A stretch of DNA of 64,000 bases from the NCBI GenBank assembly GCA_009746045.1, contig RPFO01000072.1, positions 3,198,823 through 3,262,822 on the forward strand. The letters are read 5' to 3'. Each line of letters opens with the position of its first letter. Positions within the stretch are counted from its first letter, which is position 1. This stretch comes from Mesostigma viride. Lineage: Eukaryota; Streptophyta; Mesostigmatophyceae; Mesostigmatales; Mesostigmataceae. Position numbers and translations under genes: made by a program. Below are positions 9,629 through 18,826 of the stretch, one piece after another. The notes under the pieces are model-generated. The model was not told where the DNA came from and made no database searches. It saw nothing but the letters and a program-made list of their open reading frames with translations.

Positions 9629-10397
9629 TTCGTTCAAGTGGCCCGCCGGAGCGGCTGTACAATTTTTCCCAGTGAGCGCGCTGCCAAGTGTACTTGTGGG
9701 CAAATTTTTAGGTGCCCCGTCACTTCGAGGTACTAAAAATTAGGCTACGGTACGAATTCAGCGAATTTCAGCGAATTTTCAGTCGAACCAAAGGAAGTGA
9801 CGGCAACTACCAAAAAGTTTCCGTTACGAATTTTCAGCCCAACACTCGCGCAAAATGAAGTGACGGCAACTACCAAAAAGTTTCCGTTACGAATTTTCAC
9901 TCCCACACGTTTGCACAAGAGGAAGTGACGGCAACTACCAAAAAGTTTCCGTTACGAATTTTCAGTCCCACACTTTGCGCAAATTTTAGTAGGGCTGCAC
10001 GCAAGCTACCTTTCAAAATTTTGCGCTAGTATGGAACGCATTTCATTCGTCTGGAGGAACGCTGCCCGCCAACTACCCCCGTTCAGAATGTTCCGCCGAA
10101 ATTTTTTTGAGATTTGGAAATCTGAACGTGCGCGCAAATTTTAGTAGGGCTGCACGCAAGCTACCTTTCAAAATTTTGCGCAAGTATGGAACGCAATTCA
10201 TTCGTCCGGAGGAATGCTGCTCGTCAACTGCCCCCGTTCAGAAAGTTGCGCCGAACTTTACTTGAGATTTGGAAATCTGAACGTGCGGTTGGAGTTTCGC
10301 GGGGAAACCCAAGTTCCCGAGTAATTCACCAATGACGCGCTTCGAACACTTGCCCGCTAAAACCTAAGCAGCCGCTCCGGCTGGCCACTTAAACGAA
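9629..10397. mobile_element. 0.77-kb non-autonomous TIR element inside Gypsy-A RNase H
   Basis: The imperfect 29-bp terminal inverted repeats at 9629-9657 and 10369-10397 share the core AGCCGGAGCGGCTG with one or two mismatches. The inside is non-coding and made of two tandem sets. One is about 43 bp (GAAGTGACGGCAACTACC...) repeated three times at roughly 9790-9965. The other is about 155 bp, repeated twice at roughly 9975-10285. Rejoining the flanks restores the RNase H order NYPV ... NDQQELLAV. No clear TSD could be fixed, so the exact ends are uncertain by several bases. Confidence 0.75.
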
Positions 10398-11135
10398 ACG
10401 GGATGGCACTGGATAATTCCGCTCCGCCGGAATCATCGTTCGTGAGATGTACTCGATGGGCTGAAGGCCCTTGCCTTGGTCCTGCAGGAGAACACCCCCG
10501 ATGGCCACCTTGCTGGCGTCCGTAGCCACGACGAAAGGAAGGGCCGGGTCCGGCAGGATAAGGACTGGCGCTGTGGTGAGGTGGCGCTTGAGCGCCTCGA
10601 ACGCCTGTTGGCACTGCTCAGCCCAAAGGAACGGAGTACCCTTTTTGAGAAGAGCATTGATCGGGGCGGCGATGGTGGCGAACCGCGGGATGAACCGGCG
10701 GTAGTAAGATGCCAATCCCAGGAAGCTGCGGACTCCTTTCACGTCCGTAGGGACAGGCCATTGCTGGACTGACTCGATCTTCTCAGGGTCGGTCGCGATG
10801 CCGTCCGCGGACAGGGTATGACCTAGAAACGGTACGCAGCGGCCGGCGCGCACCTTGGCCTTCCGCGCCGAAAGGTGCTCATCCTCCATGATCTGCAGCA
10901 CGGCGTCCACATCCTCCAGGTGCTCCTCGAACGTCTTGGAGTACACCAGGATGTCGTCCAGATACGCCAGCGCGCACGTGCGCTTGTAGGTCCAGGGCGG
11001 GCGCGCTCCCTTCTGCGGGTCCGCCAGGTCCTGAGAGACCTGCGGCAGGTGGGCTGTACCCATCACCGGACGGAGGATGTCATTCATCAGCATCTGGAAG
11101 GACGCGGGCGAGTTACACAGCCCCATTGCCGCCAC
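10398..11135 (-). CDS. Gypsy-A reverse transcriptase palm and thumb, and RNase H N-terminus
   Basis: The frame holds MGLCNSPASFQMLMN (RT block 4), the catalytic box ALAYLDDILVYSK (YLDD, plus-strand 10953-10964), FLGHTLSADGI, a connection region (GVRSFLGLASYYRRFIPRF) and the RNase H start (LPFVVATDASKVAIGGVL, with its first catalytic Asp in ATDAS). It ends artificially in the TIR element at 10397. A single-base deletion near 11300 separates it from the upstream protease-RT frame. The order matches the standard gypsy pol polyprotein. Confidence 0.92.
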
Positions 11136-12166
11136 CCGAAACTGATAGTGACCGAAGGGCGTAGCGAACGCGGTCTTGTGGCAGTCTTCTGGCGCGATGC
11201 GCAGCTGCCAAAACCCGTCCGCACAGTCGATGACGGTGAAACACGTCGCCCCCTGGACACGGTTGAAGATGTCGTCGATCCGCGTAGAGGATACCGGGAC
11301 TTGACGGTGATAGCGTTCAGCTTCCGGTAGTCAGTCACCAGACGCCACTTGCCTCCTGGCTTGGGAACGAGCAGCACGCCCGCTGAGAAGGGGCTGTTGC
11401 TGGGTTCAATGAGCCCAGCGTCGAGTAGTGAGATGAGGATCTTCTTGAGCTCCACCAGCTCGACTGGGCCCATGCGGTACATGGGAGACACAGTAGGCCC
11501 GGAACCCTCATGGAGCTGGACACGATGTAACACCGACCGATTGGGAGGGAACTGGGGGGTGCGATCGGCGAAGAGGGCAGTGCGCTTCTCCAGGACGGCA
11601 TTGAACCGCGCCAGCTCGTCCGGTGTGAACCCAGCACCAATCTCGTTAAGCAGAGCCTGAGTGCTGTCCAGGTCTATGCGATACATCGCGTACTCCTTGC
11701 CCTTCCGGAGCTGGCGCGCCAGCGTCTTGCTACTCATCAGGATCTGGGACGCTGGTCGGGGCCCGTCCGCCGAGCGCTCGTGTGTAATGTTATGGACCTC
11801 CGCGGCCTGTGCCCTATACTCGCTGTCTGGGCACCAGAAGGAACCATCCGGAAACCAAACCACCCGCCGGCGCACACTGATGTCCACATCCTGCTTGTCC
11901 AGCCAGTCCACTCCAATGATGATGTCGGCAGCGCCTAACGGCGCAATAGTCGCCACCAGGTCCACCGGCGTGCCCTGCAGTACACCCTTGATGTCTGCTA
12001 GGCCCGGCGATTGGTGTCGCCGACCGTCGGAATAGGTGACATATACTGCCGTGGTGTGAGGTCGGGGTACCAGGCCCAGCCGACGCACCAGGGCCTCATT
12101 GATGAAGGACGTGGAGGCGCCGGTGTCGACCAGGAACTTCACATCCATGATCGTTTTCTCCTTCAA
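11087..12166 (-). CDS. Gypsy-A protease and reverse transcriptase N-terminus
   Basis: The frame starts MKEKTIMDVKFLVDTGAST. The retropepsin active site DTGA lies near plus-strand 12118-12131, followed by the flap and the second hydrophobic-hydrophobic-Gly (AADIIIGVDWL). The RT begins with the entry loop (LLDAGLIEPSNSPFSAGVLLVPKPGG) and KWRLVTDYRKLNAITVKSRY, after which a one-base deletion near 11300 throws the frame. In family members the domain order is protease-RT-RNase H-integrase, as seen here. The start coincides with the segment that reappears at the right edge of the window in Gypsy-B. Confidence 0.93.
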   Translation of the reverse strand: MKEKTIMDVKFLVDTGASTSFINEALVRRLGLVPRPHTTAVYVTYSDGRRHQSPGLADIKGVLQGTPVDLVATIAPLGAADIIIGVDWLDKQDVDISVRRRVVWFPDGSFWCPDSEYRAQAAEVHNITHERSADGPRPASQILMSSKTLARQLRKGKEYAMYRIDLDSTQALLNEIGAGFTPDELARFNAVLEKRTALFADRTPQFPPNRSVLHRVQLHEGSGPTVSPMYRMGPVELVELKKILISLLDAGLIEPSNSPFSAGVLLVPKPGGKWRLVTDYRKLNAITVKSRYPLRGSTTSSTVSRGRRVSPSSTVRTGFGSCASRQKTATRPRSLRPSVTISFGWRQWGCVTRPRPSRC

Positions 12167-12429
12167 ATACGGATCAAGGACGGTGGGAGGGACCAGTAAC
12201 CCTCCGCTGAAAAGAAACAGATGCCGCGAATCTCCTTGAGATGCACGCGCCGCCGGTTGGGTGGCGCGTCTGCGGCCACGTTATTGACGTCTACCTCTAC
12301 TCTAATTGACTCCGCGTCTGGGCTACCATCTGATTTTTCTACCCTATCCCCTACCCCGGGACCCAAGCCCATGGGCAGGGCTACTACTCCCGAGGAGCGG
12401 TGGGACGGGAGGCCGCCTCGCCCGACCAC
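12163..12429 (-). other. Gypsy-A gag-pol junction frame
   Basis: This short open frame, continuous with the true end of gag after frameshift correction, contains a Val/Asp-rich segment and ends SLPPSLIRI just before the protease start. It may be a gag C-terminal tail or a spacer peptide. Nothing in it was recognised. Confidence 0.35.
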
Positions 12430-13528
12430 CCGCCCTCTTCCCCCCCTCCTCCTCCGTCAGCCCCCTCCTCGTCGTCATACTCGTAGCCAGCCACCGCCTG
12501 CGTTTGGCCGGAAGAGGAGGACTGTCGCCGCGCCTCAATCTCGTTGACCGCGCGCAACACACCCTTGGTAGAGCTGATCGCGGGGGTCGCGGCTGCTGGT
12601 ACTGCGTCGGGACCTGTCTGGCGTGCTGCAGGCGAGCCGCACGCTCACCCGCGTTGCGGGGTCGGTCCCGAGGGCCGGAGGAGTCGGGGCGGCTGCCGAA
12701 GGCCGGGCCGGAGAAACGAACGCTGGGTGTCCCTTCTCCTGCCCCGCGACCGGCGTTCTTGCCCCGAAGCTTGGGGCAGTCGCGCTTGAGGTGCCCCACC
12801 TCACTGCACATGAAGCAGCGCGCCTTGCTAGCATCGATCGCGTTAACGCCAAGGTCAGTGTAGCCATCATCAGGGTCGTCGGGGTACTCCTCCTCCTCCT
12901 CGCCGGTGAGCTCCGTAGAGTACATCTGGTTCACCCGTCGCGGACCTGCAGTGGCTGACCTGAAGAAACGGCGCACCGAGGGTGCGCGCCCGCGAGACAC
13001 CACGTCGGCCACCTGCAGAAGGTATCTCTGGATATTCAGGATGTCCCACTCCTTCCAGGGGACCTCAGCGTAGTGTTTGAATACCTCGTCCTGCAGCTCG
13101 GGGCTGAGCGCCTCGATGAATCTGATCTTGTACTCGTACCAGGTCATGTCGGTTAGATAAGCGGCGCTGGACTCAAACTTGGACAGAAACTCGCGATATG
13201 GGGTGGTCCCCTGGCGCAGCTTGCCGAAAGCGATCCGCTCGTGGAGCTCCGCGTCTGGGGGTATCAGCTTGCGGCGCACCCGGTCCATCAGCTCCTCCAC
13301 GGTTTGCGGGTATGACTGGGATGCGATGCTCTCACAGTTCAGGATGCTCACCACCGAGGGGTCCATGCAGGTGTTAACCACATGTGGGATCAAATCGCAG
13401 GTGGCCAGTTCCCAGCTGTTGTGATTGCACCAAACGGTATACTGCTGTTGCCACATGCGTCCCCATTCGTCGACCTCTCGCGGTTTCATATCCGCGTGCA
13501 GCTTGGGTACATTCTTGAAGGTAGGCAT
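12344..13528 (-). CDS. Gypsy-A gag, capsid and nucleocapsid part
   Basis: The capsid region starts MPTFKNVPKLHAD and includes the retrotransposon-gag signature region (ELMDRVRRKL then GTTPYREFLSKFE). One zinc knuckle, CFMCSEVGHLKRDC (CX2CX4HX4C), lies near 12770-12810. Gypsy-B carries a closely similar gag at 54.5-55.9 kb, which lets the frame be judged. In Gypsy-A a one-base deletion at about 13550 cuts this part from the N-terminal part, and another near 12575 spoils the C-terminus. Gag forms the cytoplasmic particle that packages element RNA. Confidence 0.9.
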   Translation of the reverse strand: MPTFKNVPKLHADMKPREVDEWGRMWQQQYTVWCNHNSWELATCDLIPHVVNTCMDPSVVSILNCESIASQSYPQTVEELMDRVRRKLIPPDAELHERIAFGKLRQGTTPYREFLSKFESSAAYLTDMTWYEYKIRFIEALSPELQDEVFKHYAEVPWKEWDILNIQRYLLQVADVVSRGRAPSVRRFFRSATAGPRRVNQMYSTELTGEEEEEYPDDPDDGYTDLGVNAIDASKARCFMCSEVGHLKRDCPKLRGKNAGRGAGEGTPSVRFSGPAFGSRPDSSGPRDRPRNAGERAARLQHARQVPTQYQQPRPPRSALPRVCCARSTRLRRGDSPPLPAKRRRWLATSMTTRRGLTEEEGGKRAGGRARRPPVPPLLGSSSPAHGLGSRGRG

Positions 13529-13553
13529 CGGTGGGGCCTTTACCGTGTTAAGC

Positions 13554-14290
13554 TTAGGCCCCCGACCTCTCTGTAGGAGATGGAGCCGAATGTTGGAGGC
13601 TGCGACCGCGGGAGAGATCCGGATCTGTCCGGTGTGCCGTGTGTCCGGCGCACCTGTACCGACGAGGGGTGTTCGTACCCCGGGTCATCCAGTGCCACCC
13701 TGCTGAAACTGAGGTTGCCAGCAGGCGCAGGCGAGGGGACCACGCTTCGGTCAAGCACCCGTGGGCGCTGCGGTTGAGGTGCCGGGCGCTGGGCTGGCGT
13801 GTGAGCCTCCTCGTCGCGGGTGGTGACACTGCTCCGGGTCTCCTCTGGGCTGGTCCGTGGTCTATGAGTACCAACGGGCGGGCCCTGCGTGACAGATCCC
13901 TCGTCCGCCTCGTTAGTCCCTCCAGGTCATCGAACTCGCCATCTGCCCCTGGGACCTCCCCTTCCTCGTCCGAATACCATAGCGCCGTGGGTAACAGGGA
14001 CGTGCTGCCGAAGGACACTCTGCGTCTGCCCCGGTGTGGGGGACCCGGTGGATGTCCCTGGGGCCGCCCCCGACCTGCCCAAGGATGCGTTGGCCGCCCG
14101 GTGCCTGGCTGCTGCTGGCGGTAGTGCAGGGTATCTCCATTCTCGTCTCCCTGCTGCTCTGGATCCGGTGGTAGCCATTGTGGTCTCGTCTGGGGTTGGT
14201 GCTGCTGCATCCGGGGTTGCTGCTGTTGCCATTGCTGTTGTGGTGACCGTTGCTGCTGCTGATGCTGCCTCTGCTGTTGCTGCTGCTGCG

Positions 14291-14336
<46 letters not shown>

Positions 14337-14349
14337 TTGCTGTTGCTGT

Positions 14350-14402
<53 letters not shown>

Positions 14403-14702
14403 CGGTTGCTGCTGCTGCTGGTACTCTGGGAGCCTCTCTCGGTCGTTCCTGTCATCTCCCTGCCTGGTTAAGGCGTCTATATTGTCCCCATCCGCTGGGG
14501 AGCTAGGTCTGGATCGTAGGGAGCCTTCCACAGGTCTCTCCATGACCTCACCTGTACCTGTCTCTACTTGTGGTGGTACCTCTAGCCCTTCTGTACCGTG
14601 CTCGTGGTTGTCTACCGGTTCTATCTCTCTATTATCTGGGTCTCTCTCCCTAAGCTCGTCTTCTGTCTCTCTGGCGTTCCTTGTTTGGTACCGTGTTGGC
14701 AT
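13554..14702 (-). CDS. Gypsy-A gag N-terminal part with long polyglutamine tract
   Basis: Beginning MPTRYQTRNARETEDEL, it carries about 70 residues of nearly pure glutamine encoded by CAG/CAA (roughly 14250-14430). Gln/Pro and Arg/Gly-rich sequence and a conserved acidic segment follow. Its last 70 codons are out of frame with the Gypsy-B homologue. The correct frame there is a different one covering 13540-13758 (FSRVALDDPGYEHPSSVQ), so an indel lies near 13755. The CAG array is expanded to different lengths in each copy in the window. Confidence 0.8.
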
Positions 14703-14829
14703 GGTGCTCGTACCGGTACCTTACACAGCAGGCATCACCTCCCCAGGAAGAAGAGAGAGAGAAAGAGCAACCACGTGCTATGGATCTATAGATATAGAAT
14801 CTAGTATCACTTCCTAGTAATAGTATCCT

Positions 14830-15168
14830 CTACTGTTTGCTAGGGCCAATGGTCAGCTGAGAGAAGGTAACTGTAACTGCTGTCCCCTCCCCCTGGCTGC
14901 TGAGCGTGGGTGGCTTGGAGCATTCACGAGTGATGTGCATCCCCTCAGGCAATGGCATATGTTCCCTAACAAACCTATCTGCATCTGCAATGTTATCAAA
15001 CCCTTTCCACTTAGCACTAGAGCCTTGGGACAATATCTTATCTTTTATGTGTTCCTCACAAGTCTTCCAGCTGTAGAATATAGCAGGTCTACCCTTATCC
15101 CCGTCGTGAGCTACTGCATAGTAAGGATATCCAGACTGTCCACCCTTGTTTATTTTACGTCGGGGCAT
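14830..15168 (-). CDS. Gypsy-A ORF1: small viroplasmin / RNase H1 N-terminal-like protein
   Basis: This 112-residue protein starts MPRRKINKGGQSGYPYYAVAHDGDKG. YYAVAHDGDKGRPAIFYSW, then TCEEHIKDK, then AKWKGFDNIADADRFVREH reproduces the fold signature of the caulimovirus viroplasmin / RNase H1 N-terminal domain, which binds RNA-DNA hybrids or double-stranded RNA. In that family the aromatic YAV, the SW and the KGF..A..F positions are the conserved ones, and all are present. It lies between the leader and gag and ends about 130 bp before the gag start. A broken copy sits in the same position in Gypsy-B. The function in the element is inferred; it might coat or help process the cDNA hybrid. Confidence 0.75.
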   Translation of the reverse strand: MPRRKINKGGQSGYPYYAVAHDGDKGRPAIFYSWKTCEEHIKDKILSQGSSAKWKGFDNIADADRFVREHMPLPEGMHITRECSKPPTLSSQGEGTAVTVTFSQLTIGPSKQ

Positions 15169-15886
15169 GTTACATCATAGTCTGGCAGCGGCTTGCAAGC
15201 AGGAGAGAAAGGGGAAACCCAGGCTACCTCTAATGCAGTGACCTTAAACAAACGAGGAGAGAGCACGGAGTGTAGTACAGCACACGCCCCCAGCCATCCG
15301 CGGCAAAGAGGCTATACAACGATTACACGGAGGTAAACACCGTCAACACAGTCGGCAACAGCCAGACGGTATTCACCCCCACAACATGTAAAACAACGAA
15401 TGGTTGTCGTCCGCAACTTCCATTCGAACCAACGACATTCACACCCTATAGAGGCACAACGTATAACGAGAACCCCTACGCGTGCGAACCCGGAGAGGAA
15501 GCGAGCATGCCAGCTAGCCTTCCACAGGCATAGCTTGTATCCTATCTAGGGGACGCACCATAATCGATGACGTTAAATCCTCCTGAGCTGGCCGCCACCC
15601 GGTGTCGTTGAAGGCAAGCCCTGGCCGCCACTAGGTGTCGTTGAAAGCAGGAGAGCTGAACGCTATCGTTTACAGCACCTCACCACAGGACTATTGCTAG
15701 CCCCGCCGAGTATCCCAGACTGGCCGCTTGCTGGCTAGGTCGTCGTTGAATCCCTTTACGGGCTGGCCGCCGACCAGTCAGCAGTCGTTGAATTCCGGAA
15801 CCTCTACCTACGTCAAACTCAGCCTTGGTATCCTAATTGGCTCACTAACCCTCTCCGCGAGAGTTAGCTAACCTTTCCAGCACATT
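15169..15886 (-). promoter_or_regulatory. Gypsy-A leader with four repeated motifs
   Basis: No ORF is visible. The motif TTCAACGAC...GGCGGCCAG (minus-strand sense) occurs four times, at about 15588-15612, 15621-15645, 15721-15750 and 15772-15792. Gypsy-B repeats the same four at 42.97-43.21 kb despite divergence in between. Placement between the primer-binding site and the first ORF fits an RNA packaging or dimerisation region, which is an inference. Confidence 0.55.
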
Positions 15887-15900
15887 TCCTCCGATAACCA
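15887..15900 (-). promoter_or_regulatory. Gypsy-A primer-binding site
   Basis: On the minus strand, one base after the 5' LTR, TGGTTATCGGAGG begins with the usual TGG. It would pair with the 3' end of a tRNA finishing CCUCCGAUAACCA. The same site follows the Gypsy-B LTR at 42865. I could not assign the tRNA. Confidence 0.7.
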
Positions 15901-15901
15901 G

Positions 15902-16483
15902 TGTTACGTCCCGGCCCAGACTCACCTAGCCTGAGCTACGTAGCGAAAGACCCTTCTTGCCGGAATTAGGAATAATCCAAGATAGCCTAAAGTAGGTTGC
16001 GCTTCACGACGTGAGTCGTGAGATATCTGGCATCACGGCTTAATGCCAAGCTAATTAGTTCACACTTATAATGGCTAGCAATACCAATTACAAATGGATA
16101 ATGCCCCGGGCTCAATGTGTAGGCGTATTCGCACTTATCAATCATTAAACCAAGAGGACGAGACTCTCGTCCTCGGACCAATTTAACCTAGGTTGATTGC
16201 GGCGCAGATACATGCCAATTTCCCTGGACCAATCCAAGCCAAACATTCCACGTAGGATCCGGGCCGACATCGACCCTCAACTACAGGATCCACGCCTAGT
16301 ACTACGAATGGACTCAGAACTGACGCGGCGCCACCGCACCGGTTCCTAAAAGGGCAACCTAGGACCAAAATAACTAGTCCAATTCACACAAGAGTCAATG
16401 TCCATAAAACTTAGTACAACGGCCACAAGGCCTTAGTAATTTATTCCATTGTTACGTCCGACCTAAAGGGCCGGGACGTAACA
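15902..16483 (-). repeat. Gypsy-A 5' LTR
   Basis: This is the partner of the LTR at 4018-4599, with apparently the same 582 bases. It should hold the element promoter in element orientation. The TTACGTCC/GGACGTAA ends contain ACGT cores. Confidence 0.95.
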
Positions 16484-17014
16484 GCCTGGCACGGTTTACG
16501 CCATTACAGGGCCCTGTGGCGCAAGCTAGAGAAACAGGACCTCGATTGCATTAGTTTATAATTTAAGGTCCTGGTCTTCCCGGCTGTTCTTACGTACTGG
16601 GCCGAGACGTGGACCCTCACCGCCAACCTTGCCAGAAAGCTGGACGGCGCGGTCACCAACATGCTGCAGTCAATTTTCCGTGCATTACTAGGATACGCTG
16701 CTCATGTCCGCAACTGAGGAGGACTTGTACCTCGGCATGCCACTTATCACCAGCACCATCAAGCAGCGACGCCTGCAGCTAGTAGGGCACTTAGCTCGCA
16801 CCAACCAGGTAGACACCTCACGTGGCCCCTCGCTGTGCAGGGCTGCACCCCGCCGCTCATCCGGGCATGCAGGCACCTCCTCACGTGGCCGGCCGAGCCC
16901 AGCCAGGTTAGACGCCGCAACCTTGGCCCGCACCTTCAAAGAGCAGCTCGCAGAGGACATGGGGGGCCTAGGCCTCTCCGTGATTTGGAAAAAGATGATG
17001 GACAAGGCTAGCTA
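16484..17014 (+). pseudogene. LINE-E reverse transcriptase C-terminus, continuing after Gypsy-A
   Basis: With Gypsy-A and one GCCTG copy removed, the frame runs straight from DVDHRISLA into WHGLRHYRALWRKLEKQ. It then meets an in-frame stop (TTA TAA TTT near 16560) and continues FKVLVFPAVLTYWAETWTL. The final part (MPLITSTIKQRRLQLVGHLARTNQVDTS, 16704-17014) parallels the LINE-B C-terminus (GHLARTSQVDTA). It is therefore a dead LINE copy. The last residues before the stop are KMMDKAS. Confidence 0.88.
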
Positions 17015-17184
17015 AGTGGGCTCATGTCATAGAGGACATGCAACAATCCCCCTGCAGCGGGGAAGCTGCGCGTTTGCACACGTGGGCATGCATGCTAGAC
17101 AAGACCCCTAGGGTCGCAGGCACCATAGATATAGAGTAGGACTGTTTTTGTAGATAGCAAGTAGACCGGTAGGATCGCATTTAC
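17015..17184 (+). other. LINE-E 3' UTR
   Basis: This non-coding segment matches the reverse complement of 2680-2830 (the LINE fragment in the kinase 3' UTR), including GTTTGCACACG and the CCTAGGG stretch. It leads into the CCAT tract. Confidence 0.75.
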
Positions 17185-17696
17185 CCATCCATCCATCCAT
17201 CCATCCATCCATCCATCCATCCATCCATCCATCCATCCATCCATCCATCCATCCATCCATCCATCCATCCATCCATCCATCCATCCATCCATCCATCCAT
17301 CCATCCATCCATCCATCCATCCATCCATCCATCCATCCATCCATCCATCCATCCATCCATCCATCCATCCATCCATCCATCCATCCATCCATCCATCCAT
17401 CCATCCATCCATCCATCCATCCATCCATCCATCCATCCATCCATCCATCCATCCATCCATCCATCCATCCATCCATCCATCCATCCATCCATCCATCCAT
17501 CCATCCATCCATCCATCCATCCATCCATCCATCCATCCATCCATCCATCCATCCATCCATCCATCCATCCATCCATCTGATCCATCCATCCATCCATCCA
17601 TCCATCCATCCATCCATCCATATCCATCCATCCATCCATCCATCCATCCATCCATCCATCCATCCATCCATCCATCCATCCATCCATCCATCCATC
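17185..17696 (+). repeat. (CCAT)n microsatellite, about 510 bp
   Basis: Some 125 tandem CCAT units are present with two small interruptions near 17576 and 17620. Sister LINE copies have only three to four units at the same point of the 3' UTR (2650-2665 and 33590-33610, reverse strand), so the array expanded inside this copy. The long MDGW-repeat reading frames on the minus strand are by-products. Confidence 0.97.
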
Positions 17697-17758
17697 GGGG
17701 TTCATGCTCCGTGACTCCCCAACGGGAGCACGAGTTATTAATTAATTAATCAATTAAT
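17697..17758 (+). other. LINE-E 3' hairpin and TAAT tail
   Basis: After GGGGTTCATGCTCC comes the stem-loop CTCCCC-AA-CGGGAG (17715-17728), then CACGAG and a TTAATTAAT-type tail to 17758. The same terminus marks the ends of family 2 LINE copies at 2597, 20107-20180 and 33541. In LINEs such 3' structures are read by the element's own reverse transcriptase. Confidence 0.8.
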
Positions 17759-18035
17759 ACCGTTCCCTGCTTCTCGGTGTACTGATTGAAGGTAAGGGTC
17801 GATGGTACCTTGGCACGGGTACCACAGAGTTTCGAGGTTCACTCCTGTGTAACACGTTAAAAACCTCTTAACCCTTCAACCGTCCTCGTGCCGATTTTTT
17901 ACTGCGAGTTTTCCTCATGCCTCACGTTCTGCACGAGTTTGTGCGCCCTGTAGGGATTTGGCAAGAAGGTTTTGGCGGGAACCAAAGTTCTAGACCACTG
18001 AAAAGATCTAGATTCACTCTATCTGTAGGACACTT
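17759..18035. other. Unassigned spacer
   Basis: I see no ORF, RNA gene or recognisable repeat in this AT-moderate stretch. It may be original flanking DNA of LINE-E, but no TSD could be matched. Confidence 0.4.
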
Positions 18036-18329
18036 CTTAATAAATTAAGAACATATAACTCCGTTGGGAGCTTATGTAACTCATAGCCCTGAGAGGGGGC
18101 ATATATGGTTTGTAATACATTCTGAGCTACAACCTGCAGCCTGCAGGTGGGGGGATGTAAACCGCCACCTACTCGGGATGCACAAGGTGCACACAGTGCA
18201 CTGGTCACCATGATGTATCATACCTAAGAAGGCGTGGCATGGGGTAGAAGAAAATGATCGGGCTGGGGCGCTAGGCAATGGCTAGGGTGCATGGCATCTC
18301 AGCAGAGAGCATTGACTCTCTGCATGGGC
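18036..18329 (-). mobile_element. Diverged 3' UTR copy of the ORF1-only element (copy 1)
   Basis: On the minus strand it ends with the CTCCCAACGGAG-type hairpin (here GCTCCCAACGGAG near 18058-18072) and an AATTTATTAA tail. Shared blocks with copy 2 include CATCTCAGCAGAGAGC and GGGGGCATATATGG. It is more degenerate than the other copies and has no coding sequence. Confidence 0.65.
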
Positions 18330-18826
18330 AATTAATTAATTAATTAGGAACATAACTCCGTTGGGAGTATATGTAGCACATAGCCCAGAGAAGGGGCATA
18401 TGTATGGCCTATCATACATTCTAAGCTATACTTCCTGCAAGGGTGGGAATGTAAACGACCCTTGCTCTAGGTGCACCAGGGCACCAGCACCACCATGCTG
18501 TCTCAGGTTCAACCCGCCTAAGGGGGGGATCCTGGCACGGGGGGGAAGATCATCATAGCTATACAAAAGCTAGAGCGTGGCATCTCAGCAGAGAGCAGCT
18601 CTCTGCATGGGCACAGCATAACTAAATAAAACTAGGCCGCATCATCTGGAGTGTGGCACATCATAGGCACACATGTACATGATTAAATAAAGCGCGTGGC
18701 TTAGCTAGGATAGTGCCTCTAGGAGGCGTACATGTACATGGCCACGGTCTATCTATTCTACACTACTACTGCTGTATTCCCCTACTTAGCTGGGGCGTCT
18801 GGAGTCGCTGGGGCCGCGGGGCATGA
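18330..18826 (-). mobile_element. 3' part of an ORF1-only LINE-like element (copy 2)
   Basis: On the minus strand it starts at the end of the ORF1-like gene (the PDAPA stop region, about 18795-18826). It continues through a roughly 450-bp 3' UTR (GCAGTAGTAGTGTAGAATAG ... CAGAGAGCTGCTCTCTGC), then the hairpin ACTCCCAACGGAGT (18353-18366) and an AATTAATTAATT tail. No RT gene lies between ORF1 and the tail. Confidence 0.75.

Larger units (their letters stand above)
4018..16483 (-). mobile_element. Gypsy-A: complete chromodomain Ty3/gypsy retrotransposon
   Basis: The element is bounded by 582-bp LTRs that appear identical by eye and by a 5-bp TSD, GCCTG (4013-4017 and 16484-16488). In element (minus-strand) order it holds the 5' LTR, a primer-binding site, a leader with four repeated motifs, a small viroplasmin-like ORF, a Gln-rich gag with a CCHC knuckle, protease, RT, RNase H, integrase with a chromodomain, then long ORFs of unknown function, a G-rich polypurine tract and the 3' LTR. 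It was inserted into LINE-E. A 0.77-kb TIR element interrupts RNase H, and single-base frameshifts occur in gag and RT. The copy itself is therefore defective although the identical LTRs imply a recent insertion. Confidence 0.92.

Noticed and set aside
14250-14510. Plus-strand poly-Leu and poly-Ala frames over the CTG array (also poly-Cys and similar frames near 47.4 and 54.3 kb)
   Set aside because: They are antisense or shifted readings of the CAG codons of gag. Only the Gln frame continues into recognisable gag sequence.
17095-17705. Three overlapping minus-strand frames coding MDGW repeats
   Set aside because: They are the three readings of the (CCAT)n array. A 4-bp unit stays open in every frame, so openness is no evidence for a protein.
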